Source of the DNA: SIG673 sp045638685
GTDB lineage: Bacteria > Bacillota > Clostridia > Oscillospirales > CAG-272
DNA length: 8,407 nucleotides
Direction of reading: 5' to 3'
Assembly: GCA_045638685.1 (NCBI GenBank)
Contig: JAZUBT010000031.1
Span: 1 to 8,407, forward strand
Below the pieces are notes generated by a model that was not told where the DNA came from, searched no databases, and worked only from the letters and a program-made list of their open reading frames with translations. Positions 1 to 4,684 of this stretch are shown here, in pieces (positions within the stretch are counted from its first letter, which is position 1; each line of letters opens with the position of its first letter). The translations under genes and the position numbers were made by a program.

Positions 1-26
1 AAGGCTGCCCGTCGCGCACCTCAGTT

Positions 27-85
27 CTCAAAGAGATAATTTATTATTTCTTATATACAAAAAGCTCTGCAAGGCAGGGCTTTTT
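27..85 (+). repeat. Partial copy 1 of the cassette repeat (terminator block only)
   Basis: This 59-bp block recurs at 1707-1765 and 2771-2829. It differs from each of those copies at a single position. Unlike them, it is not preceded by the CACGATATT tandem array, and it is not followed by the small hairpins and the promoter. It therefore looks like a truncated or recombined left end of the repeat family. The 26 bases to its left are more G+C rich and match nothing else in the window. Confidence 0.85.
59..85 (+). terminator. Intrinsic terminator in repeat copy 1
   Basis: A 12-bp stem (59-70 with 74-85, one G-U pair) closes on the three-base loop AAG. It has an A-tract on one side and a T-tract on the other, so it could stop transcription in either direction. 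It would insulate the nuclease-like cassette from transcription entering from the left. Confidence 0.8.
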
Positions 86-111
86 GTGTTAAATAATATT
101 GTTTATTGCAA

Positions 112-140
112 TTGACAAATTCCCTAAAATGTGATATAAT
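112..140 (+). promoter_or_regulatory. Consensus sigma-A promoter for the structured leader and nuclease-like gene
   Basis: A perfect TTGACA box (112-117) and a perfect TATAAT box (135-140) are separated by 17 bp. Transcription should start near 147, exactly where the first long stem of the leader RNA begins (148). This is the best promoter match in the window, and it is unrelated to the promoters carried by the longer repeats. Confidence 0.88.
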
Positions 141-146
141 AAACGA

Positions 147-297
147 GCTACACAATTTTATACATTTTCTATCTAATCGGCTTTACGTTGGCAAAAACGT
201 AGGCTTTGGTTGTCATATCCGATTAGATGTGAAATTGTGTAGTAACAATGAGCGAAACTGCGTTTTTCGGTGCGTGGTTTCGGCTACGCACTTTTTT
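147..297 (+). ncRNA. Structured leader RNA with terminator, attenuator or small RNA candidate
   Basis: Three nested perfect stems are visible. P1 pairs 148-158 with 232-242 (11 bp), P2 pairs 171-180 with 219-228 (10 bp), and P3 pairs 184-189 with 196-201 (6 bp, loop GGCAAA). Loop bases 192-195 could also pair with 205-208 as a small pseudoknot. A terminator follows (stem 270-277 with 284-291, then six T). Bases 251-258 can instead pair with 277-285 (8 bp plus one bulge), which would break the terminator stem. That is the logic of an attenuator or riboswitch. I do not recognise a known riboswitch class. A free-standing RNA of about 150 nt is the alternative. Confidence 0.6.
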
Positions 298-346
298 ATA
301 TATCGAGAGAAATATTATGAAATTTGTGATAAGAAAAGCGTATTAA
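248..346 (+). CDS. Possible 32-residue leader peptide
   Basis: An ATG at 248 opens a 32-codon frame beginning MSETAFFGAWFRLRTF and ending at the TAA at 344-346. It reads straight through the antiterminator and terminator sequences. Ribosomes in this frame would melt the terminator stem, as in translation-coupled attenuation. I see no good Shine-Dalgarno sequence before ATG 248. A second in-frame ATG at 317 (nine residues, same stop) has GAGAG eight bases upstream, but it lies after the terminator. Aromatic and arginine residues are frequent, but there is no run of one amino acid of the kind found in biosynthetic leader peptides. This is speculative. Confidence 0.2.
   Translation: MSETAFFGAWFRLRTFLYIERNIMKFVIRKAY
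270..297 (+). terminator. Leader terminator upstream of the nuclease-like gene
   Basis: An 8-bp stem (270-277 with 284-291, one G-U pair) with loop TTTCGG is followed by a run of six T. It lies about 120 nt after the predicted transcription start and 90 bp before the nuclease-like gene, so full-length transcription needs read-through or antitermination. Confidence 0.75.
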
Positions 347-387
347 AACGAACGGTATATATCATTCGAAATGAAGGAAAAAACGAT

Positions 388-1119
388 ATGATACTAAATT
401 TTTATAAAAGTGAAAATGAAATAAAAGATCTTGACACTTGGAAACTCTTTGCTCCTCCTATGGGAGCTGATAAACAATGGAAGGATGGCAGAAGTGCAAA
501 AGAACTTGCTCGATATATTACTAATTCTTTACCAAACCTACCGAAAGAACTTGGAGAAGCAATATCCCCTATTGTTAGAGAGGAAGTTTTCTATTGGAGT
601 GCAGAATATGTAACAGATTTTGCAAAATACGATTGTGGAATAGGAAATGGTCGTAACCATGATATGGCTATGTGGAACGGTGAAATCTTTATTGGCATTG
701 AAGCCAAAGCAGATGAATCGCTTGGAAATAACAATTTGGGGTATGAGTATCAACAAGGAAGCGGCAACAAAAAGCACAGAATTGAAAAGTTAACGCAAAT
801 TGTTTTTGGGACTAACGATATCAAAAGATTTTCAAATATTCAATATCAGTTGCTTACTGCGACCTCTGCAATTCTTTTAGAAGCGAGAGAAAGAAAACTC
901 AAAAAGGCAATGCTTATTGTTATCGTTTTTAAAAAAGACGGAGTGGATGACAGGGGCAAACCTTACTACAGTTCTCAAAAAATATCAAACAACGAAAAAG
1001 CTATTAGCCAATTTCTCGAAACAATAGGATATACGCAAAAATCAATGAATCAACTTCAAACACACGGAGCGTATGCCGATATTGAACTATTTTACAAAAA
1101 AATCGAAATAACCGTGTGA
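388..1119 (+). CDS. DUF6946-like protein with PD-(D/E)XK nuclease-type motif
   Basis: This is a 243-residue soluble protein. I place the start at ATG 388 because AAGGA lies nine bases upstream; the frame is open back to 106, but that extension would run through the promoter and leader RNA. The N-terminal pattern around residues 20-41 (LFAPP, QW, GRSAKELA) and the helix near 152-166 (IQYQLLTATSAILLEA) resemble what I remember of the DUF6946 family. Asp92 in HDMAMW and Glu105-Ala-Lys107 in GIEAKADES fit the D...ExK active-site pattern of PD-(D/E)XK enzymes, so a nuclease-like activity is inferred. Such proteins often occur in defence or mobile contexts, but the biological role is unknown. A small membrane-protein gene follows after 40 bp. 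A strong promoter and an attenuator-like leader precede it, suggesting tightly controlled expression. Confidence 0.72.
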   Translation: MILNFYKSENEIKDLDTWKLFAPPMGADKQWKDGRSAKELARYITNSLPNLPKELGEAISPIVREEVFYWSAEYVTDFAKYDCGIGNGRNHDMAMWNGEIFIGIEAKADESLGNNNLGYEYQQGSGNKKHRIEKLTQIVFGTNDIKRFSNIQYQLLTATSAILLEARERKLKKAMLIVIVFKKDGVDDRGKPYYSSQKISNNEKAISQFLETIGYTQKSMNQLQTHGAYADIELFYKKIEITV

Positions 1120-1159
1120 TTTATACATTATAAAATGCCTGATACTTAGGAGTACCGCT

Positions 1160-1549
1160 ATGGAAATCTTATTTATTTTGTTAATTATTGGTGTCTGTTA
1201 TTTTTTATTTAAGCTTGCCAGCACAATTAACGAAGCGTGCGAGTCAGAATACGGTGAGGGGTGTATTAATTGGTGGTTGGCGGCTATAACACCAGTTCTT
1301 CTTTTAATCACATTCTTTTTCTTCGACTCTACCAATATTGCAACTTATCTTTGGTTTCTTGCCACAGGAGCAAGCTTGTGTTTGGGCTTGTTTATGGCAT
1401 ACCAAAAGATAAAATCTTTCGGAGGAGACACAAAACAATGCTTGATGGCTGTATTAGCACAGCTTTCGGCAACACTTGGTATTGTTGTTGTTATATTCAT
1501 GTTGCTCGCATTGATTATTAGTAATGATAATCGAAAGAGAAAAAAATAA
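1160..1549 (+). CDS. Small four-helix membrane protein, unknown function
   Basis: The product is a 129-residue protein with four hydrophobic segments at about residues 2-20, 38-55, 60-80 and 94-120. A very basic C-terminal tail (NDNRKRKK) should lie in the cytoplasm by the positive-inside rule. A short, partly acidic stretch (NEACESEYGEGC) separates helices one and two. AGGAG ends seven bases before the ATG, which supports the start. The gene lies 40 bp after the nuclease-like gene with no terminator between, so the two are probably co-transcribed. The next terminator is in repeat copy 2. I recognise no family. A membrane partner, an effector or an immunity protein for the nuclease-like protein are possibilities only. 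Confidence 0.72.
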   Translation: MEILFILLIIGVCYFLFKLASTINEACESEYGEGCINWWLAAITPVLLLITFFFFDSTNIATYLWFLATGASLCLGLFMAYQKIKSFGGDTKQCLMAVLAQLSATLGIVVVIFMLLALIISNDNRKRKK

Positions 1550-1601
1550 CCTTCCTTTAAGTCGGTGTGATTTTGGTGCAAATTTGGTGCAACACTTTAT
1601 C

Positions 1602-1690
1602 AAACGATACTTACGATGTTCACGATATCGCACGAAAACACACGATAAATGCACGATATCACACGAATTTCCACGATATTCACGATATCA
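1602..1690 (+). repeat. CACGATAT-type short tandem array A
   Basis: About nine degenerate units of the word CACGATAT. CACGA starts at 1621, 1631, 1641, 1652, 1662, 1672 and 1681, with weaker ACGAT units before them. Spacing is 9-11 bp, close to one turn of the DNA helix. Several units contain the palindrome GATATC. The matching array in copy 3 has fewer units. Helically phased short repeats can be binding arrays for a DNA-binding protein, but no such protein is identified here. Confidence 0.75.
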
Positions 1691-1738
1691 AACGGTGTTC
1701 TTAAAACTCAAAGAGATAATTTATTATTTCTTATATAC

Positions 1739-1765
1739 AAAAAGCTCTGCAAAGCAGGGCTTTTT
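1739..1765 (+). terminator. Intrinsic terminator in repeat copy 2
   Basis: A 12-bp stem with an AAA loop, flanked by A5 and T5 tracts, so potentially bidirectional. It is the first terminator after the nuclease-like and membrane-protein gene pair. The loop is the only place where it differs from copy 1. Confidence 0.82.
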
Positions 1766-1862
1766 CGTTTTATGCACCGAGGGTGCAATTCATGAACGGA
1801 GTTCAACTTATGGGTGCTGCCAATTAATGCCCGCAGTGGAACTCATTTTTATTGCTCCCCTA

Positions 1863-1891
1863 TTTACTTTTTGCAAAAATTATGGTATAAT
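1863..1891 (+). promoter_or_regulatory. Repeat-borne promoter for the HTH gene
   Basis: TTTACT (1863-1868), a 17-bp spacer and TATAAT (1886-1891) with an extended -10 TG at 1883-1884. The same promoter occurs in the other long repeat copy at 2927-2955. Transcription should start near 1898, giving a leader of about 125 nt before the HTH gene. Confidence 0.75.
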
Positions 1892-1933
1892 ACAACTGAT
1901 AAATAAACTTGAATTTGACGGTCAATTTTCACT

Positions 1934-1972
1934 CTACCAATGGTTTATTTCTCCCTACTAAACCAACGGTAG
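1934..1972 (+). promoter_or_regulatory. Hairpin in the leader of the HTH gene
   Basis: CTACC (1934-1938) pairs with GGTAG (1968-1972), and TGGTTTA (1941-1947) pairs with TAAACCA (1959-1965). The two stems are separated by a two-by-two internal loop, giving 12 bp and an 11-base loop. It lies outside the repeated segment and downstream of the promoter, so it belongs to this cassette. No T-tract follows, so it is not a terminator. It could be an operator for the encoded HTH protein or an RNA element affecting translation. A second short inverted repeat (1901-1908 with 1943-1950) overlaps it and would compete with it. Confidence 0.45.
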
Positions 1973-2023
1973 GTGTACTTTGTGAGTAATAACGGCTATA
2001 CTGTATGCAAAAGGAGGTCGCCT

Positions 2024-2632
2024 ATGAACCAAATCAAGATAGGAAAATTTATTGCTGAGTGCAGAAAAAAGGTTAATTTAACACAAATGCAGCTTTCTGA
2101 AAAACTCGGTATCACCGACAAAGCCGTATCAAAGTGGGAACGAGGCATCGCAATGCCCGATACTTCGATAATGCTTGAACTCTGTGATACTCTCGGCATC
2201 AGCGTAAACGAATTATTAAGTGGGGAGAAAATCTGTATGGAAAACAACGATCAGAAAAACGAACAACTTTTGCTTGAACTGGCAAAGGAATTAGAAAAGA
2301 AAAACAAAACAATTTGGAATGCAATGTGGACGATCATGATAGTGAGTATCATTGGATTGATCGGAGGTCTCGCGATCATCGCATTTTTTATGCCCGAGGG
2401 CCCTTGGATGCTCGTTGCAATACTTACGCTCTGCGTGGTCTTCCTGATACCGTGCTTCTATGCGTTAAAGCTTGAAGTCAGTGTGGGTGCTTACAAGTGC
2501 AAAAACTGTGGGCACGAAATTGTACCTACCTACAAGCAGGCACTTAATGCGATGCATAGAGGAACGACTCGGTACTTGAAGTGCCCTAAATGTAACAAAC
2601 GCACTTGGTGTAAAAAAGTATTTAAGAAGTAA
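2024..2632 (+). CDS. HTH / two-helix membrane / zinc-ribbon regulator
   Basis: The protein has 202 residues. ATG 2024 is chosen because a near-perfect AAAGGAGG lies just upstream; a GTG at 1973 in the same frame falls in a leader hairpin and lacks such a site. Residues 7-62 form a Cro/C1-type (XRE) helix-turn-helix with the typical LTQMQLSEKLGITDKAVSKW pattern. A charged, coiled-coil-like linker (about 74-96) leads to two membrane helices (about 100-122 and 129-148). The C-terminus carries Cys159/Cys162 and Cys187/Cys190, a likely zinc ribbon. This makes it a membrane-anchored DNA-binding protein, plausibly sensing something through the membrane or zinc domain. Its target is unknown; autoregulation or control of neighbouring genes is possible. 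Long repeats on both sides mark it as the cargo of one cassette. Confidence 0.85.
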   Translation: MNQIKIGKFIAECRKKVNLTQMQLSEKLGITDKAVSKWERGIAMPDTSIMLELCDTLGISVNELLSGEKICMENNDQKNEQLLLELAKELEKKNKTIWNAMWTIMIVSIIGLIGGLAIIAFFMPEGPWMLVAILTLCVVFLIPCFYALKLEVSVGAYKCKNCGHEIVPTYKQALNAMHRGTTRYLKCPKCNKRTWCKKVFKK

Positions 2633-2717
2633 AATTTCAATTTGTCAAGTTGAATAGGCGTTAAGTGTTGGTGTGATTTTGGTGCAAATTTTGTGCAACA
2701 TTATATACGACGATACT

Positions 2718-2753
2718 CACGATATTCACGTTATTCTCGTTATTCACGATATC
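2718..2753 (+). repeat. Exact-period 9-bp tandem array B
   Basis: Four contiguous 9-bp units: CACGATATT, CACGTTATT, CTCGTTATT and CACGATATC. The period is strictly 9 bp, against about 10 bp in array A, and the unit number is lower. This copy-number difference accounts for most of the length difference between the two long repeats, as in a variable-number tandem repeat. Confidence 0.8.
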
Positions 2754-2802
2754 AAACGGCATTCTTAAAACTCCAAGAGATAATTTATTATTTCTTATAT
2801 AC

Positions 2803-2830
2803 AAAAAGCTCTGCAAGGCAGGGCTTTTTT
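2803..2830 (+). terminator. Intrinsic terminator in repeat copy 3
   Basis: A 12-bp stem (2803-2814 with 2818-2829) with loop AAG and a following T-tract. It ends transcription from the HTH cassette before the repeat's own promoter restarts it. Confidence 0.82.
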
Positions 2831-2926
2831 GTTTTATACACCGAGGGTGCAATTCATGAACGGAGTTCAACTTATGGGTGCTGCCAATTAATGCACGTAG
2901 TGCAACTCATTTTTGTTGCTCCCCTA

Positions 2927-2955
2927 TTTACTTTTGGTGAAAATTATGGTATAAT
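2927..2955 (+). promoter_or_regulatory. Repeat-borne promoter for the acetyltransferase
   Basis: TTTACT (2927-2932), a 17-bp spacer and TATAAT (2950-2955) with an extended -10 TG. It is the same promoter as at 1863-1891. The predicted start near 2962 gives a short leader of about 35 nt. Confidence 0.78.
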
Positions 2956-2996
2956 ACAACTGATAGATTAACTTGAATTTAGCGAGGTAAATTAAT

Positions 2997-3596
2997 ATGA
3001 GTGAAAAACCTATCGTACCAATTAATTGCTTTTTTCAAGGGTGCTATAACCCTTCTTATGAAGAGGAAATACGCAAAGGCAAGGAAAAGTGTTTCAGGTA
3101 TAATCAATTATCTCCAAACGACAGAGAAACGCAAAAGGCAATTCTGCAAGAATTATTAGGCAAAATGGGCAAAGAAACAATTATTACACCGCCGTTTTGG
3201 TGCGATTATGGGTATAACATAACTGTTGGCGATTATTTTTATTCTAACCACGGTATGATAATTACCGACGGGGCAAAAGTTACCTTTGGCGATAACGTTT
3301 TTGTTGCGCCTAATTGTTGTTTTACAACGGCAGAGCATGCCATTGACCCTGAAATGCGAAAAGCGGGTGTGGAAATTGCCAAACCGATTACTGTTGGCAA
3401 CAACGTATGGATCGGGGCGGGTTCTACGATACTTGCCGGTGTCGAAATCGGTGATAATACCGTTATCGGCGCGGGAAGTGTTGTTACAAAATCTATTCCG
3501 GGCAACGTTGTTGCCGTCGGAGTTCCATGCAGAGTATTAAGAGAAATTACCGAGGAAGATAAAACAAGCTATCCAAAACATGCTTCCCTCTTTTAA
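2997..3596 (+). CDS. Maltose/galactoside O-acetyltransferase family protein
   Basis: A 199-residue cytoplasmic enzyme of the LacA/Maa/NodL type. These are left-handed beta-helix proteins that move an acetyl group from acetyl-CoA to a sugar hydroxyl. Residues 19-60 form the helical N-terminal maltose-acetyltransferase region. Hexapeptide repeats run from about 73 to 178 (for example ITVGNNVWIGAGSTILAG). His114 in TTAEHAIDPEMR corresponds to the catalytic histidine of the family, and the C-terminal GVPCRVLREI is typical. Length is normal. GAGG ends nine bases before the ATG. Transcription comes from the promoter carried by the upstream repeat, so this gene looks like cassette cargo. No matching repeat lies downstream. 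The sugar substrate cannot be told from sequence, and such enzymes may act mainly in detoxification. Confidence 0.9.
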   Translation: MSEKPIVPINCFFQGCYNPSYEEEIRKGKEKCFRYNQLSPNDRETQKAILQELLGKMGKETIITPPFWCDYGYNITVGDYFYSNHGMIITDGAKVTFGDNVFVAPNCCFTTAEHAIDPEMRKAGVEIAKPITVGNNVWIGAGSTILAGVEIGDNTVIGAGSVVTKSIPGNVVAVGVPCRVLREITEEDKTSYPKHASLF

Positions 3597-3619
3597 TTTA
3601 CACCGGAAAGAAATATAAT
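3591..3619 (+). promoter_or_regulatory. Weak candidate promoter for the small membrane peptide
   Basis: TATAAT at 3614-3619 lies 17 bp after TTTTAA (3591-3596), which is a poor -35 match overlapping the acetyltransferase stop codon. The -10 box is perfect and lies 47 bp before the start of the peptide gene. Read-through from the upstream gene is an equally good explanation. Confidence 0.3.
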
Positions 3620-3666
3620 TCTACGAAAAACAGATAAGCTTAACTTCTACAAAGGAGTAAAATAGT

Positions 3667-3834
3667 ATGAAAAAGTTATTATTGGTATTATCAATCATCT
3701 TTATCATTCTGACATTTGTTGGTGCTATCTATGTTCTAACGTCCAACGGAACAGCAAATGCCGGATATACAGTTATTCCTATGGTGATTGCTTCGGCTTG
3801 TTTGACAGGTCATAGAACTTATAAAAATAAATAG
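3667..3834 (+). CDS. 55-residue two-helix membrane peptide
   Basis: This short gene starts at ATG 3667, nine bases after a perfect AAAGGAG (3651-3657), and ends at TAG 3832-3834. The product has two hydrophobic segments: residues 4-24, and about 33-47 (GYTVIPMVIASACLTG). They are joined by a polar turn, SNGTANA, and followed by the basic tail HRTYKNK. The strong ribosome binding site and clean hydrophobic design argue for a real gene. The first segment could also be read as a signal peptide, but no clear cleavage site follows. Function is unknown. It sits between the acetyltransferase (70 bp upstream) and the K+ channel (77 bp downstream). Confidence 0.65.
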   Translation: MKKLLLVLSIIFIILTFVGAIYVLTSNGTANAGYTVIPMVIASACLTGHRTYKNK

Positions 3835-3911
3835 AATGGCGAAAAGTAAATTCCAAATTGACAAAGGAGAGTGTTCTTATAAAATTAACTTATAAGGCAC
3901 AGATAAATTTT

Positions 3912-4643
3912 ATGAGAGAAAAGCTTTACGAAATAATTGAACCCGCAGACAAGGGTAACACGCTAAGTAAGATATACGACTTCTTTATGATGGTAACAAT
4001 CATTATAAGTCTTATTCCCCTTGCTTTCAAGGAAACCACCGCTCTTTTTTTATGGTTTGAATACGTAACCGTCGCTATTTTCATAGTAGATTACATTTTA
4101 AGACTTTTAACATCGGATCTTAAAATAAAAAAAGGCGTAAGATCATTTTTTATATACCCTATTACACCTATGGCGCTCGTTGATCTTATTTCAATACTTC
4201 CGTCAATAACGTTTTTCAGAGACGGACTAAAATTATTCAGGCTGATTAGATTATTAAGAACCTTTAAGGTATTCCGTGCGTTTAAATTCTTAAGATATTC
4301 AAAAAGCTTCGTTATTATCGCAGCCGTATTCCATAAACAAAAAAAGGTTTTGTCGGCTGTTGCGACATTGGCTGTCGCATACATATTTATATCTGCGCTT
4401 ATAATATACAACGTTGAACCGGAATCCTTTAGCACCTTTTTTGATGCCGTCTATTGGGCAACAATATCACTTACAACAGTTGGATACGGAGACATTTATC
4501 CCGTTACGACAATAGGACGAATAGTAACTATGGTATCCTCTATTTTCGGTATCGCTATTATCGCGCTTCCTTCCGGTGTTATAACGGCAGGTTACCTTGA
4601 AGCAATAAACAAAGAGAAGAATTGTACGGAAGAGGACAGCTAA
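3912..4643 (+). CDS. Six-helix voltage-gated potassium channel
   Basis: From ATG 3912 the protein has 243 residues. S1 (about 22-40), S2 (44-66) and S3 (86-101) are followed by a classic voltage-sensor S4 with a basic residue at every third position (R110, R113, R116, K119, R122, K125, R128). S5 (145-166), the pore helix with selectivity filter TVGYGD (189-194), and S6 (204-229, with a PSG hinge) complete a Kv/KvAP-like subunit, which assembles as a tetramer in the inner membrane to pass K+. No cytoplasmic RCK domain is present. The start is uncertain: a strong AAAGGAG (3863-3869) points to an ATA codon at 3879, while ATG 3912 lacks a good site. I prefer 3912 because the sequence MREKLYEIIEP looks like the usual beginning of such channels. 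Confidence 0.88.
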   Translation: MREKLYEIIEPADKGNTLSKIYDFFMMVTIIISLIPLAFKETTALFLWFEYVTVAIFIVDYILRLLTSDLKIKKGVRSFFIYPITPMALVDLISILPSITFFRDGLKLFRLIRLLRTFKVFRAFKFLRYSKSFVIIAAVFHKQKKVLSAVATLAVAYIFISALIIYNVEPESFSTFFDAVYWATISLTTVGYGDIYPVTTIGRIVTMVSSIFGIAIIALPSGVITAGYLEAINKEKNCTEEDS

Positions 4644-4684
4644 AGCAGCAAGGTAATCCTTGAGTAAGAAAGGTCCCATTAATT

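Larger units (their letters stand above)
1564..1916 (+). repeat. Long cassette repeat, copy 2 (full)
   Basis: About 353 bp that match 2670-2980 almost throughout. The main difference is about 42 bp in length within the short tandem array. The order is: paired GGTGCAA words (1575-1581, 1586-1592), CACGATAT-type array (about 1602-1690), conserved block with terminator (1707-1765), three-base-loop hairpins (1773-1787, 1793-1805), and a promoter (1863-1891). Homology stops soon after the promoter, so everything between the two copies (the HTH gene) is unique. The unit ends transcription from the left and starts it again to the right, which makes each intervening gene an insulated cassette. A 145-residue open frame crossing it is not a believable gene. 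Confidence 0.85.
2670..2980 (+). repeat. Long cassette repeat, copy 3 (full)
   Basis: About 311 bp homologous to 1564-1916 with the same internal order. It has GGTGCAA and the variant TGTGCAA (2681-2687, 2692-2698), a shorter tandem array (2718-2753), the terminator (2803-2829), small hairpins, and a promoter (2927-2955). Some hairpins differ: TGCAC-GTA-GTGCA is perfect here but degenerate in copy 2, whereas the TGCACC/GGTGCA hairpin is perfect in copy 2 and has one mismatch here. The homology ends 16 bp before the acetyltransferase start codon, so the repeat supplies its promoter but not its ribosome binding site. A 92-residue open frame crossing it is not a believable gene. Confidence 0.85.

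Noticed and set aside
106..387. N-terminal extension of the nuclease-like gene to a 337-residue protein
   Set aside because: It would include the -10 promoter box, the leader stems and a terminator, and has no ribosome binding site. ATG 388 has one and begins family-like sequence.
1602..1690. CRISPR array
   Set aside because: Units are only about 9-11 bp and abut one another without unique spacers, and no cas gene is present.
1524..1961. 145-residue open frame on the plus strand
   Set aside because: It overlaps the end of the membrane-protein gene and runs through the tandem array, terminator and promoter of repeat copy 2. Its repeat-derived part resembles the 2693-2971 frame only because the DNA is repeated.
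1973..2023. GTG start at 1973 for the HTH gene
   Set aside because: It lies at the edge of a leader hairpin without a Shine-Dalgarno sequence, whereas ATG 2024 has a near-perfect one and gives a normal HTH start.
2693..2971. 92-residue open frame with RYSRYSRYSRY
   Set aside because: The peptide repeat is the 9-bp DNA array read in frame. The frame crosses a terminator and a promoter and lacks a ribosome binding site.
27..2980. Classical integron or insertion sequence
   Set aside because: No integrase or transposase gene, no attC-type R boxes that I can recognise, and no terminal inverted repeats with target duplications.
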